Shown: positions 11,901 to 24,284, numbered from the stretch's first letter. The stretch: DNA of 64,000 bases from Gammaproteobacteria bacterium SG8_30 (GCA_001303245.1 LJNS01000034.1:1-64000), one strand, 5' to 3'. Numbers and translations: made by a program. Notes: a model not told the origin generated them from the sequence alone.

Positions 11901-13325
11901 ATGACCGGCTCATCGCGCGCTCGCGGGCCGCGCACCCTCTTCGACAAGATCTGGGAAGCCCACCTCGTCAGCGAGACGCCGGGCAGGGCGTCCCTCGTCG
12001 CGATCGACCGTATCTTCCTGCACGAGCGCACGGGCTCCGTCGCTCTCAAGGGCCTGAAGCAGGCCGGGCGCCCGATCGCCGATACGGCCCGCGTGTTCTG
12101 CACGATGGACCACATCGTGGACACGTTTCCCGGCCGGAGCGACGAGACCCGCATGCCGGGCGGCAAGGCCTTCATCACGGAGACGCGCGAGGCCGCGCTC
12201 GAGGCCGGCATCCGCCTGTTCGACGTGCGCGACCCGGACCAGGGCATCGTGCACGTGATCTCCCCCGAACTCGGCATCGTGCTGCCCGGCGCCACGCTGG
12301 TCTGCCCGGACAGCCACACCTGCACTCAGGGCGCGCTCGGGGCGCTCGCCTGGGGCATCGGCTCCACCGAGGCCGAGCACGCGCTCGCGACCGGCACCCT
12401 GCGGGTCAACCGCCCGAGTACCCTGCTCGTGCGCTTCGAGGGGACGCTCGCGCCGGGCGTGACGGCCAAGGACCTGAGCCTCGCACTCGTCAGCCGCCAC
12501 GGCTCCGCAGGCGGCAACGGCTGTGCGATCGAGTACGGCGGCAGCGCCGTGCGGGACATGGACATCGAAGCCCGGCTGACCCTGTGCAACATGGCGACCG
12601 AGTTCTCCGCCATGACCGGCATCGTCGCCCCGGACGAGAAGACCTTCGCCTACCTCGAGGGCCGTCGCTACGCCCCGCGCGGCGAGCTCTGGGAGCGGGC
12701 CGTGGCCTCGTGGCGCAGGCTCGCCTCCGACGAGGGTGCCCGGTTCGACCGCGAGATCGATGTCGACGCGGGCGGGCTTGCGCCCATGATCACGTGGGGC
12801 ACGAGCCCGCAGCACGCCATCCCCGTGACGGGCGCCGTCCCGGCGCTCGAGGCCAGCGGCCTGCCGCGGGAGTCCTACGACCGCGCGCTTGCCTACATGG
12901 GGCTCGAGCCCGGCACGCCGCTGGGAGAACTGCCCATCGACGCGGCATTCATCGGCTCCTGCACCAACAGCCGCCTTTCCGACCTCAGGCGTGCGGCTGC
13001 CTTGCTCCGCGGCCGGAAAGTGGCGCCGGGCGTCCGGGCGATCTGCGTGCCAGGCTCGATGCACGTCAAGCGGGAGGCCGAGTCCGAGGGCCTGGACGAG
13101 GTGTTCAAGGCGGCCGGCTTCGAGTGGCGCGAGCCGGGCTGCTCGATGTGCTTCTTCGCCGGCGGCGAGAGCTTCGGCCCGCGGGAACGGGTCGTGTCGT
13201 CGACGAACCGCAACTTCGAGAGCCGCCAGGGACCCGAGACGCGCACTCACATCGCGAGCCCCGAGACCGTGGCCGCCAGCGCGGTCGCGGGGCACATCGC
13301 GGACGCGCGGCGGCTGGCATCCTGA
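11901..13325 (+). CDS. leuC: LeuC-like 3-isopropylmalate dehydratase large subunit (aconitase superfamily)
   Basis: 474 aa; GSCTNSR, PGCSMC, SSTNRNFESRQG Fe-S/active-site motifs. Confidence 0.88.
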   Translation: MTGSSRARGPRTLFDKIWEAHLVSETPGRASLVAIDRIFLHERTGSVALKGLKQAGRPIADTARVFCTMDHIVDTFPGRSDETRMPGGKAFITETREAALEAGIRLFDVRDPDQGIVHVISPELGIVLPGATLVCPDSHTCTQGALGALAWGIGSTEAEHALATGTLRVNRPSTLLVRFEGTLAPGVTAKDLSLALVSRHGSAGGNGCAIEYGGSAVRDMDIEARLTLCNMATEFSAMTGIVAPDEKTFAYLEGRRYAPRGELWERAVASWRRLASDEGARFDREIDVDAGGLAPMITWGTSPQHAIPVTGAVPALEASGLPRESYDRALAYMGLEPGTPLGELPIDAAFIGSCTNSRLSDLRRAAALLRGRKVAPGVRAICVPGSMHVKREAESEGLDEVFKAAGFEWREPGCSMCFFAGGESFGPRERVVSSTNRNFESRQGPETRTHIASPETVAASAVAGHIADARRLAS

Positions 13326-13334
13326 GGAGACCCG

Positions 13335-13979
13335 GTGGAACCGTTCCGCAAGCTGACTGCCGTAGCCGCGCCGATCCTCCGCGCAAACGTCGACACCGAC
13401 GCGATCATTCCCTCGCGCGAGATGAAGAGCGTCTCCAAGTCGGGGCTCGCCGACGGGCTGTTCGCCGGCTGGCGCTACACGCAGATCGGCGGGCGCGAGC
13501 CCAACCCGCATTTCGTGCTGAACCAGCCCGCGTACCGGGGAACGCGCATCCTGCTCGGCGGCGAGAACTTCGGCTGCGGGTCGAGCCGCGAGCACGCGGT
13601 CTGGGCGCTCGCGGAGTACGGCATCCGCGCGATCATCGCGCCGTCGTTCTCGCCCATCTTCTTCAACAACTGCGTGCGCAACGGCATCCTGCCGGCCAGG
13701 CTGCCCGAGGGCGCAGTGCAGTCGATCGCCGAGGACGTCGCCCATGATCCGCAGTCGAGGCCTGTCTCGGTCGACCTCGAGTCGCAGGCGGTCGTCGCGC
13801 ACGGCGGCGCGTGCTGGCGCTTCGAGCTAGACTCCGAGGCGAAGCAGATGCTGCTCGAGGGTCTCGATGCCGTCGACCTCACGCTCAGGCAGCGGGAGGC
13901 CATCGAGCGCTTTCTCTCGCGGGACACCGCGGAGCGTCCGTGGATCTACCTCGAGCCGACCGCCGGAGGAGACCGATGA
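13335..13979 (+). CDS. leuD: LeuD-like 3-isopropylmalate dehydratase small subunit
   Basis: 214 aa; DTDAIIP, GGENFGCGSSREHAVWAL. Confidence 0.88.
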   Translation: MEPFRKLTAVAAPILRANVDTDAIIPSREMKSVSKSGLADGLFAGWRYTQIGGREPNPHFVLNQPAYRGTRILLGGENFGCGSSREHAVWALAEYGIRAIIAPSFSPIFFNNCVRNGILPARLPEGAVQSIAEDVAHDPQSRPVSVDLESQAVVAHGGACWRFELDSEAKQMLLEGLDAVDLTLRQREAIERFLSRDTAERPWIYLEPTAGGDR

Positions 13980-14923
13980 CCATCGACCTGCTCGTCAGCG
14001 AGGTAGGTCCGCGCGACGGCCTGCAGAGCATCGAGTCCATCATGCCCCTGGCCGCGAAGAAGGCATGGATCTCGGCCGAGGCCGCAGCCGGCGTGTCGGA
14101 GATCGAGGTCGGCAGCTTCGTGCCCGCCAAGATCCTGCCGCAGCTTGCGGACACGGCCGAGGTCGTCGCCCACGCACGCACCGTCCCCGGGCTCACCGTC
14201 GCGGTGCTCGTGCCGAACCTGAGGGGCGCCCAGGACGCGGTCGCCGCCGGGGCACACAAGATCACGGTTCCGCTGTCCGTGTCCGAGACCCACAGCCTGA
14301 AGAACGTCCGCCGCACCCACGCCCAGATGCTCGAGGAGGTCCGCGCCATCGTCGAGTTGATACGGTCGCAGCCCGAGGGGCGGCGGCCGAAGTTCGAGGG
14401 CGGCCTGTCGACGGCCTTCGGCTGCACGCTCGAAGGCCCCATTCCCGCCGACAAGGTGGTGGAACTCGCGGGGCGCCTCATGGACTGCGGCTGCGACGAG
14501 GTGGGCCTGTCGGACACGACCGGCTACGCGAATCCGTCGCAGGTCAAGGACCTGGTGCGGCGGGTCCGGGCCGAGGTGGGCGAGGAAGCCTTTGCCGGCC
14601 TGCACCTGCACAACACCCGCGGCCTGGGGCTCGCGAACGTCGTGGCCGGCCTGGAGGTCGGCGTGACCACCTTCGACAGCTCGCTCGGCGGTCTGGGCGG
14701 CTGCCCGTTCGCGCCGGGCGCCTCCGGCAACATCGTCACCGAGGACCTCGTATTCATGCTCGAGTCCATGGGCCTCAGCACCGGCATCGACCTGCCGCGG
14801 CTGCTCGAGGTGCGCCGGATCGTGGCCGAGGCCGTCCCCGGCGAGGAGCTCTACGGCTTCACGCCCGACGCCGGGCTGCCGCTCGGCTTCGCGCCGGCCG
14901 GGCGCAAGGCGGACGCGGCATGA
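13976..14923 (+). CDS. Hydroxymethylglutaryl-CoA lyase-like enzyme (HMGL family)
   Basis: 315 aa; VSEVGPRDGLQS, GLGGCPFAPGASGNIVTED; ATGA overlap with leuD-like gene. Confidence 0.88.
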   Translation: MTIDLLVSEVGPRDGLQSIESIMPLAAKKAWISAEAAAGVSEIEVGSFVPAKILPQLADTAEVVAHARTVPGLTVAVLVPNLRGAQDAVAAGAHKITVPLSVSETHSLKNVRRTHAQMLEEVRAIVELIRSQPEGRRPKFEGGLSTAFGCTLEGPIPADKVVELAGRLMDCGCDEVGLSDTTGYANPSQVKDLVRRVRAEVGEEAFAGLHLHNTRGLGLANVVAGLEVGVTTFDSSLGGLGGCPFAPGASGNIVTEDLVFMLESMGLSTGIDLPRLLEVRRIVAEAVPGEELYGFTPDAGLPLGFAPAGRKADAA

Positions 14924-16122
14924 GCGATCCGGGAAGCGCCAGCGGGCTGCCCCTCGAGGGGCTCCGTGTCGTCGAGTTCACGCACATGGTGATGGGTCCG
15001 GCCGTCGGCGCGATCCTCGTCGAGCTCGGCGCGGACGTGGTCAAGGTGGAGCCGGTCGGGGGGGACGCCACGCGCAAGCTGCTCGGCTCGGGCGCGGGTT
15101 ACTTCTCGATGTACAACCGCAACAAGAAGAGCATCTGCCTCGACCTCAAGCACCCGCGCGGACTCGAGGTGGCCCGCAGGATGGCGACCCACGCCGACGT
15201 GGTGATCGAGAACTTCCGTACCGGCGCGATGGACCGGCTCGGCCTGGGCTACGAGGCGCTCGCCGACCTGAACCCCCGGCTGATCTACTGCTCCGAGAAG
15301 GGCTTCCTGGCCGGCCCCTACGAGCACCGAACGGCGCTCGACGAGGTCGCGCAGATGATGGGCGGACTCGCCTACATGACGGGCCCGCCGGGCCGGCCCC
15401 TGCGGGCCGGCAGCTCCGTCATCGACGTGACCGGCGGGATGTTCGGAGTCATCGGCATCCTGGCGGCGCTCGAGCAGCGGCACCGCACCGGCCGCGGCCA
15501 GAAGGTCTCGAGCTCGCTGTTCGAGACCACCGTCTACCTGGTCGGCCAGCACATGGCGCAGAAGGCCGTCACCGGCGAGGCCGCCCGGCCGATGCCGGTG
15601 CGGATCTCGGCCTGGGCGATCTACGACGTCTTCGAGACGGCCGACGGCGAGCAGGTCTTCGTGGGCGTGGTCTCCGACTCCCTGTGGGAGAAGTTCTGCA
15701 AGGCGTTCGGGCTCGCAGAGCTCGCCGCCAGCGAGGAATTCAGGACCAACTCGCAGCGCGTGCTGGCCCGGGACACCCTGCTGCCGCAGGTCCGGGACCT
15801 GTTCAAGCGCTACACGAAGGCCGAGCTGGTCGAGAAACTCGAGCGCACCGGCCTGCCCTTCGCCCCCATCGGCAGGCCGGAGGACATGTTCGAGGATCCC
15901 CACCTGCTCGCCAGCGGAGGCCTCGGCGACGTCACCCTGCCGGACGGGCGCGAGACCCGCTTGCCGCTGCTGCCGGTCGAGCTCGGCGGCAACCGGCCGA
16001 GCCGCGGCGGCGCGTTGCCGCGGCCGGGAGAGCACACGCTGGAGGTGCTTCGGGCGCTGGGATATTCCGGGACGGAGATCGACGCCCTGACCGCCGGCAG
16101 GGCGGTCGGCGGCGAGGCCTGA
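14920..16122 (+). CDS. Family III (CaiB/BaiF) CoA-transferase
   Basis: 400 aa; LPLEGLRVVEFTHMVMGPAVGAILVELGADVVKVEP; overlaps preceding gene. Confidence 0.9.
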   Translation: MSDPGSASGLPLEGLRVVEFTHMVMGPAVGAILVELGADVVKVEPVGGDATRKLLGSGAGYFSMYNRNKKSICLDLKHPRGLEVARRMATHADVVIENFRTGAMDRLGLGYEALADLNPRLIYCSEKGFLAGPYEHRTALDEVAQMMGGLAYMTGPPGRPLRAGSSVIDVTGGMFGVIGILAALEQRHRTGRGQKVSSSLFETTVYLVGQHMAQKAVTGEAARPMPVRISAWAIYDVFETADGEQVFVGVVSDSLWEKFCKAFGLAELAASEEFRTNSQRVLARDTLLPQVRDLFKRYTKAELVEKLERTGLPFAPIGRPEDMFEDPHLLASGGLGDVTLPDGRETRLPLLPVELGGNRPSRGGALPRPGEHTLEVLRALGYSGTEIDALTAGRAVGGEA

Positions 16123-16269
16123 CCTCCCCGGAAGTCCATCCTCCGAAAGTGGAAGCCGTCAAGGCCCCGGGCTTGCGGCTTTCCGTGATTTGTACTCGAT
16201 CCCAAGTTGGTAGAAACCTGAGCAGTTGTGCTCACGGACGAGCGGCCGGCGCTCCCCTATAGGGCCGCG

Positions 16270-16635
16270 ATGAACGAATACGCGATCTTCCTGCTGTACC
16301 TCGCCGCGATCCTGGGTTTTGTCGGCTTCACGCTTTTACTTAACCGGGTTCTCGGGCCGAAGCCAGCGCCGACGGCCGTGAAGCTCGAGCCCTTCGAGTG
16401 CGGCGCCACGGCCGTGCAGCGCGTGAACGTCAAGGCCCTCCCCATCAAGTACTACGGCGTCGCGGTCGTGTTCATCCTCTTCGACCTGGAGACCGTGTTC
16501 CTGTTCATCTGGGCGCTCGGCGCGAAGCCGCTGGACGGCCTGATGCTGGCGGTGTTCGGCATCTTCGTCGGGCTCCTCGTGCTGATCCTGCTCTACGTCT
16601 GGAAGTCCGGGCTCGTCGAGGACGTCAGGAGGTAG
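16270..16635 (+). CDS. nuoA: NADH-quinone oxidoreductase subunit A
   Basis: PFECGATAVQRVNVKALPIKYYGVAVVFILFDLETVFLF. Confidence 0.95.
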   Translation: MNEYAIFLLYLAAILGFVGFTLLLNRVLGPKPAPTAVKLEPFECGATAVQRVNVKALPIKYYGVAVVFILFDLETVFLFIWALGAKPLDGLMLAVFGIFVGLLVLILLYVWKSGLVEDVRR

Positions 16636-16641
16636 CCCGGC

Positions 16642-17139
16642 ATGAACGCGGACCCGAGGCGGCCGGCGCCGACGCTGGACTTCCTCACCACGAAGAAGGA
16701 CGAACTGATCGGCTGGGCCCGCAAGTTCTCGCTGTTCCCGTATCCGTTCGTCACCGCCTGCTGCGCCATGGAGTTCATGTCGGTGAGTTCGACGCTCTAC
16801 GACACCGACCGCTTCGGCGCGGCGCTGCCGCGGTTCTCGCCCCGGCAATCGGACCTGCTGATGGTCGTCGGCACGGTCAACCACAAGCAGGCCCCGATCC
16901 TGAGGAAGATCTACGAGCAGATGTGCGAGCCGAAGTGGGTGATCGCCTTCGGGGTATGTGCCACGAGCGGTGGCTTCTACCAGAATTACGCGGCCGTCGC
17001 CGGCATCGACCGGATCATCCCCGTCGACGTCTTCATCCCCGGCTGCCCGCCGCGGCCGGAGATGGTCATCGACGGCATCATGAAGCTGCAGGACAAGATC
17101 GCGGGCTCGAAGCACCCGATCGTGAACGAGAGGTTCTGA
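16642..17139 (+). CDS. nuoB: NADH-quinone oxidoreductase subunit B
   Basis: 165 aa; [20 protein letters not shown]. Confidence 0.96.
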   Translation: MNADPRRPAPTLDFLTTKKDELIGWARKFSLFPYPFVTACCAMEFMSVSSTLYDTDRFGAALPRFSPRQSDLLMVVGTVNHKQAPILRKIYEQMCEPKWVIAFGVCATSGGFYQNYAAVAGIDRIIPVDVFIPGCPPRPEMVIDGIMKLQDKIAGSKHPIVNERF

Positions 17140-17141
17140 CA

Positions 17142-17630
17142 GTGAGCGCCCCGATCCAGGCCACTATCCGGGAGCAGCTCGGCGGGGAGGACGTCGACGT
17201 CTCGGTCTCCCACGGGATGACCGTGCTCGATCTGCCGCCGGCGCGGCTGCTGGCGACCGTGCGGCGCCTCAAGGAGGAGCTCGGCTTCGACCTGTTCCTC
17301 GACGTCACCGCCGTCGACTGGCCGCAGCGCGAGCCTCGCTTCGATGTCGTCTACCACTTCTACTCCACCGCGCAGCGCGTGCGCGTCCGGGTCCGGACGC
17401 GCGTGACCGAGGCGGAGCCCGCCGTGGACACGCTGACGGGACTGTACGGCTCGGCCCGCTACATGGAGCGCGAGTGCCACGAGATGTACGGCATCGATTT
17501 CCGTGGCAACTTCGACCTCCGGCCGATCCTGCTGTACGAGGGCTTCGTCGGGCATCCCCTGCGCAAGGACTACCCGAAGCGCCGCGAGCAGTGGCTGATT
17601 CCCGAGCGCAAGCCGGAGCCTGCGTCGTGA
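17142..17630 (+). CDS. nuoC: NADH-quinone oxidoreductase subunit C
   Basis: 162 aa from GTG start; REPRFDVVYHFYS, ERECHEMYGIDFRGNFDLRPILLYEGFVGHPLRKDYP. Confidence 0.95.
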   Translation: MSAPIQATIREQLGGEDVDVSVSHGMTVLDLPPARLLATVRRLKEELGFDLFLDVTAVDWPQREPRFDVVYHFYSTAQRVRVRVRTRVTEAEPAVDTLTGLYGSARYMERECHEMYGIDFRGNFDLRPILLYEGFVGHPLRKDYPKRREQWLIPERKPEPAS

Positions 17631-18844
17631 GCGCAAGCCTGCCCAACCCGATCCGCCCGGCCTTCAACGAGCCCCTGGACCCGGCCCACGTCATCGTCAA
17701 CATCGGGCCATCGCACCCGGCGACGCACGGCACCATCCAGATCGTGGCCGAGATCGACGCCGAGAAGGTCGTGCGCACCGACGTGCACTGCGGCTACCTG
17801 CACCGCGGCTTCGAGAAGGAGTGCGAATCGCACACCTGGCACACACTGATCCCCTACGTCGACCGCCTGAACTACTGCTCGGCGCTGATCAACAACTTCG
17901 CCTACTGCGAGGCGGTCGAGACGCTGATGGGCATCGAGATCACGCCGCGCTGCCGCTACCTGCGCACGCTGCTCTCCGAGTACTCGCGGGTCGCAGATCA
18001 CCTGACCTGCGTGGCGGCCTCGCTGATGGAGCTCGGCGCGATGACCGCGTTCCTCTACCTGGTCACCATCCGCGACTACATCTACGAGCACCTCGCGGAC
18101 CTGACGGGCGCGCGCGTTACCTACAGCTACGGTCGCATCGGCGGGCTCGCCAACGACCTGCCCGAGGGCTGGCTGAAGCGGCTCGAGGAGATCTTCGGCG
18201 AGTACGAGGAGTTCGTCGGCCGCGTGCACGGGCTGATAGACCGCAACCGGATCTTCATCGACCGCACCCGCGACGTCGGCGTGATCTCGACCGCCGACGC
18301 CATCAACTGGGGTTACACGGGGCCGATCCTGCGCTCGACGGGCGTGCCGCGCGACCTGCGCAAGGACACGCCCTACCTCGCCTATGGCGAGCTCGACTTC
18401 GAGGTGCCGGTCGGCATCAAGGGCGACAACTACGACCGTTACTTCGTGCGCATGCGCGAGATGGACGAGTCGATGCACATGATCCGCCAGCTGGTGGACA
18501 TGCTGCCGCCCGGGCCGGTGACGGTCGACGACCGGCGCTGCACGCTGCCGCCCAAGCGGCTCGTCTACGACGAGATCGAGTCGCTGATCAACCACTTCAA
18601 GCTCATCATGGACGGGCCGCAGGTTCCCGCCGGCGACGCCTACGTCGCCCACGAGTCGGCCAACGGCGAGCTCGGCTTCTACGTCGTCAGCGACGGCACG
18701 GGCCGGCCGTGGAAGGTGCACGTGCGCGCGCCGAGCTTCGTGCACATGGGCGGGGCGCACCTCATGCTCGACGGAGGGCAGCTCGCCGACATCATCCCGA
18801 CCTTCGGCTCGATCAACATGATCGGAGGGGAGTGCGACAGGTGA
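17627..18844 (+). CDS. nuoD: NADH-quinone oxidoreductase subunit D
   Basis: 405 aa; NIGPSHPATHGTIQIVAEID; GTG start overlapping nuoC stop. Confidence 0.96.
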   Translation: MSASLPNPIRPAFNEPLDPAHVIVNIGPSHPATHGTIQIVAEIDAEKVVRTDVHCGYLHRGFEKECESHTWHTLIPYVDRLNYCSALINNFAYCEAVETLMGIEITPRCRYLRTLLSEYSRVADHLTCVAASLMELGAMTAFLYLVTIRDYIYEHLADLTGARVTYSYGRIGGLANDLPEGWLKRLEEIFGEYEEFVGRVHGLIDRNRIFIDRTRDVGVISTADAINWGYTGPILRSTGVPRDLRKDTPYLAYGELDFEVPVGIKGDNYDRYFVRMREMDESMHMIRQLVDMLPPGPVTVDDRRCTLPPKRLVYDEIESLINHFKLIMDGPQVPAGDAYVAHESANGELGFYVVSDGTGRPWKVHVRAPSFVHMGGAHLMLDGGQLADIIPTFGSINMIGGECDR

Positions 18845-19311
18845 GGCACCTGATCCCCGAGTTCGAGAAGCTCAAGGAGCGCCTGCCGAAGGGTCTCGAC
18901 TCGACGCTGGTCCTGCCGTGCCTGCGCCGTATCCAGGAGGACCGGGGCTACATCGCCGACGAGGACATCGACGGCCTCGTCGAGTACCTCGACGTGCCGC
19001 GCATCCAGATCGAGGAGGTGCTGACCTTCTACTCCATGCTGCGGCGCAAGCCGATCGGCCGCTTCCACCTGCAGGTGTGCCACAACGTCTCCTGCACCAT
19101 GCGCGGCGCCGAGCGGATGATCGACAGCCTGTCGCGGCGCCTCGGCGTGCAGCCGGGCCAGACGACGCCGGACGGCCGCTTCACGCTGTCGCGCGTCGAG
19201 TGCCTCGGCTCCTGCGGCACCGCGCCGGTGGTCATGGTCAACGAGCGTTACCACGAGCTGCAGAGCGAGGAATCCCTCGAGCAGCTCGTCGCGGAGCTGG
19301 AGCGGTCATGA
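18841..19311 (+). CDS. nuoE: NADH-quinone oxidoreductase subunit E
   Basis: 156 aa; VCHNVSCTMRGAE, CLGSCGTAPVVMVNERY; GTG start. Confidence 0.95.
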   Translation: MRHLIPEFEKLKERLPKGLDSTLVLPCLRRIQEDRGYIADEDIDGLVEYLDVPRIQIEEVLTFYSMLRRKPIGRFHLQVCHNVSCTMRGAERMIDSLSRRLGVQPGQTTPDGRFTLSRVECLGSCGTAPVVMVNERYHELQSEESLEQLVAELERS

Positions 19312-20631
19312 CCGGGCGCAAGGTGATCATGAACTTCGAGGTGACGCCCACCTCGCACACGCTCGAGAGCTATCTCGCGCGCGGCGGATACAAGACACTC
19401 GAAAAGGTGCTGAAGGAGCTCAAGCCCGAGGACGTCACGAACGAGATCGTGGCCTGCGGCGTGCAGGGCCGCGGCGGCGCCGCCTTCCCGGCGGGCCGCA
19501 AGTGGCAGGTGGTCAACCCGCACGACGGCCAGCCGCACTTCCTGATCGCCAACGCCGACGAGGGCGAGCCCGGCACGTTCAAGGACCGCTGGGTACTCGA
19601 GCACACGCCCCACACGCTGCTCGAGTCCATGCTCATCGCGGCCTACGCGCTCGCTGCCCGGAACACCTTCGTGTACATTCGCGGCGAGTTCGACCAGCCC
19701 TACCGGCGCCTCGCAGCGGCGGTGGAAGAAGCCTATGCCGCCGGGTTTTTCGGCGAGAACATCCTCGGCAGCGGTTTCTCCTGCGATGTGTACGTGTTCC
19801 GTGGCGCCGGCGCCTACGTCTGCGGCGAGGCCTCCTCGCTGCTCGCCTCCATCGAGGGCACTCGAGGCTACCCGCGCAACCGGCCGCCGCGCCTGACCGT
19901 CAAGGGCCTGTACCAGTACCCGACGGTGGTCAACAACGTCGAGACGCTGTCGAACCTGGCCTGGGTCATGGCCCACGGCGCCGAGGAGTACCGCAAGATC
20001 GGCACCAAGACCAGTCCCGGCACCCGGCTGATCTCCATCTCGGGGCACGTCCGGCGGCCGGGCGTCTACGAAGTGGAGATGGGCTATTCCTGGGCGAAGT
20101 TCCTGCACGAGGACTGCGGCGGCATCCTGTACGAACGCGGGCTCAAGGCCGTGATCCCGGGCGGCATCTCCTCGCAGATCCTGACCGCGCGCGACGCCAA
20201 GGTGCTCACCGCGTACGACGTGGAGTCACTGACCCTCGACCACGACGCACTGTGGAACGTGGGCTCCTCGCTGGGCTCGGGCGGCATGATCGTCATCGCC
20301 GAGGGCACCTGCATGGTGAGCCTGCTGCGGGTGATGCTGCGCTTCTACCACCACGAGTCCTGCGGCCAGTGCACCCCCTGCCGGGAGGGCATGGGCTGGG
20401 CGCACCGCATCCTCGACCGGATCTGCGCCGGGCAGGGCCGCCCCGAGGACATCGACCGGCTGGTGCACATCTCCAAGTTCAACGACGGGACGACCATCTG
20501 CGGGCTCGGCGACGCCGCCGGCTACGCGACCGTGGCCATCATCGACCACTTCCGCGACGAGTTCGAGTACTTCATCGAGAACAAGCGCTCGAAATACGAC
20601 GGCCGCCTCGAGTGCCTGCCCGGTGGCGCAC

Positions 20632-20639
<8 letters not shown>
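19308..20639 (+). CDS. nuoF: NADH-quinone oxidoreductase subunit F
   Basis: 443 aa; GRGGAAFPAGRKW, NADEGEPGTFKDR, CGQCTPCREG. Confidence 0.97.
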
Positions 20640-22054
<1,415 letters not shown>

Positions 22055-22058
<4 letters not shown>

Positions 22059-23212
22059 TGCAGGACCTCGTGGTGCACGGTGCCTTCATCGTCTACGCGA
22101 TCGGGCTGCTGATGACCTTCGGGCTCATCCTCACCTGGGTGGAGCGCAAGCAGGCGGCCATCATGGCCGACCGCATCGGGGCCAACCGGGCATACCTGCG
22201 CATCCCCTTCACACAGATCAAGCTCGTCTGGTGGGGCCTGTTCCACGGGCTCGCCGACGGCCTCAAGATGCTGCTCAAGGAGGACTTCAAGGCGGCCTCC
22301 TACGACCGCGTGGCCTACGCCATCGCGCCGTGGATCGTGTTCACCCCCGTGCTGCTGGTGTTCGCGGTCATTCCCTTCGGCGGGACGCTGGTGCCGGCCG
22401 AACTGTTCTCGGGTTCGCCCGACATCGCCTCGTGGTTCGGCGACCGGACCTACGCCATGCGGATTGCGCCGCTCGACGCGGGCCTGCTCGTGGTGCTCGC
22501 CTTCGGCAGCATCACGGTCCTCGGCAGCATGCTGGCCGGCTGGTCTTCCGACAACAAGTTCTCGATGCTCGGCGCGATCCGCTCGGCCTCGCAGATGATC
22601 TCCTACGAGCTGGTGATGGGCCTGACGGTCCTCGGACTGATCCTGATCTACGGCACCGTGGACCTCGTCGACATCGTCGAGCAGCAATCGGGCACCCTGC
22701 TCGGCTTCCTGCCGGCCTGGGGGATCTTCCTTCAGCCGGTCGGCGCGGTGCTGTTCATTGCCGCGGCCCAGGCTGAGAACCGGCGCATCCCCTTCGACCT
22801 GCCCGAGGCCGAGTCCGAGCTGATCGCCGGCTACTTCACCGAGTACAGCGCCATGAAGATGGGGCTGTTCATGTTCGCCGAGTTCATCGAGATCGCGATC
22901 ATCGCGGCGCTGTTCACGACGCTGTTCCTCGGCGGCTACAACCTGCCGTGGATGTCCGATGCCGGTTTCACGCTCCCCGGCGGGCACTTCGTGCCGATAA
23001 GTCACGGGGCCGCGGTCGTCATGCAGATGGTCGTCTTCCTGGTCAAGGTCATGCTGATCTGCAGCTTCCTGATCCTGGTGCGCTGGTCGCTGCCGCGCTT
23101 CCGCTACGATCAGGTGCTGCGCTTCGCCTGGCGCTTCCTGCTGCCGCTGGCGCTGGCCAACCTGGTGGTGACGGTGGTCGCCGTGTGGGCGATCCAGGGG
23201 GCGGGCGCATGA
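22055..23212 (+). CDS. nuoH: NADH-quinone oxidoreductase subunit H
   Basis: 385 aa; WVERKQAAIMADRIGANRAY, RIPFDLPEAESELIAGYFTEYS. Confidence 0.96.
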
Positions 23213-23781
23213 GCCGCAAGCCATTCGTGCGCCGCGTCTACTGGAACGAGCCGGCCATGAACTGGTGGGAGCGGTTCTACCTGTTCGAGATCCTGCGCGG
23301 GCTGTCGATCACCGGCGGCGTCTTCACGCGCAACATGTGGCGCTGGATCACCGGCCGCAAGGGCGCGCTGACGGCCTACTACCCCGAGGAAATCCGCCCC
23401 GACTACGCCCGGCACAACCGCGGCAAGCACATCCTCACGCAGCGCCCCGACGGCCGGCCGCAGTGCATCGCGTGCAACATGTGCGCGACGGTCTGCCCGG
23501 CGCGCTGCATCGAGATCGAGGCCGGCCTCGATCCCGACGACACACCGCACCCGAAGTACGCCAAGCGCTTCGAAATCGACTACTCGCGCTGCATCTTCTG
23601 CGGCTTCTGCGTCGAGGCCTGCCCGGAGGACGCCATCCGGATGGTGCCGGAAACGCCGGGCCTGCCCGCGCAGGACCGCTGGCACATGTGGATAGACCGG
23701 GACGCGCTGCTCAACTGGAACCCGCAGCGTGACGTGGCCAAGCCCTACCCGCCGAAGCCCGGCAAGGGGGTGCCGACGTGA
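23209..23781 (+). CDS. nuoI: NADH-quinone oxidoreductase subunit I
   Basis: 190 aa; two CxxCxxCxxxCP motifs. Confidence 0.96.
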   Translation: MSRKPFVRRVYWNEPAMNWWERFYLFEILRGLSITGGVFTRNMWRWITGRKGALTAYYPEEIRPDYARHNRGKHILTQRPDGRPQCIACNMCATVCPARCIEIEAGLDPDDTPHPKYAKRFEIDYSRCIFCGFCVEACPEDAIRMVPETPGLPAQDRWHMWIDRDALLNWNPQRDVAKPYPPKPGKGVPT

Positions 23782-24284
23782 TCGGGCAGGCGCTCCTCTG
23801 GTTCTTCGCGGCGGGCGCGCTCGCCGGCGGCGTGGCGATGCTCGTGCTGCGGCACCCGATGCACGTAGCGCTCTCGCTCATCGGCACCATGCTGTCGCTC
23901 GCCGGCATCTATGCAGCACTCGGCGTTCACGTGGTCGCAGTCTTCCAGGTGCTGATCTACGTCGGCGCGGTGATGGTGTTCATGGTCTACGCGATCATGC
24001 TGCTCGACGTCCGGGACACGTCCTTCACCAGCCGGTACTCGGGACTGCTGATCCCGGGCGTCGCGGGCCTCGCGCTGTTCATCGGCGCACTCGTCTACGT
24101 GCTGCGCCGCGAAGGGCCAGTCGGCGACATCGCGCCCGGCGCAACCGCCTTCCGCGTGGAGCGCTTCTCCGTCGACTTCCTGCACGAGTACTGGCTGCAC
24201 TTCGAGCTCACCTCGGTACTGCTGCTCGCCGCCGTCGTGGCCGCGATCGCCATTCTCAAGGCGAAGAGGAGGGGCGATGGATAA
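23778..24284 (+). CDS. nuoJ: NADH-quinone oxidoreductase subunit J
   Basis: 168 aa; HPMHVALSLI, QVLIYVGAVMVFMVYAIMLLD. Confidence 0.95.
   Translation: MIGQALLWFFAAGALAGGVAMLVLRHPMHVALSLIGTMLSLAGIYAALGVHVVAVFQVLIYVGAVMVFMVYAIMLLDVRDTSFTSRYSGLLIPGVAGLALFIGALVYVLRREGPVGDIAPGATAFRVERFSVDFLHEYWLHFELTSVLLLAAVVAAIAILKAKRRGDG

Noticed and set aside
16123-16269. tRNA or small RNA gene upstream of nuoA
   Set aside because: No cloverleaf or clear terminator hairpin could be recognised by eye.
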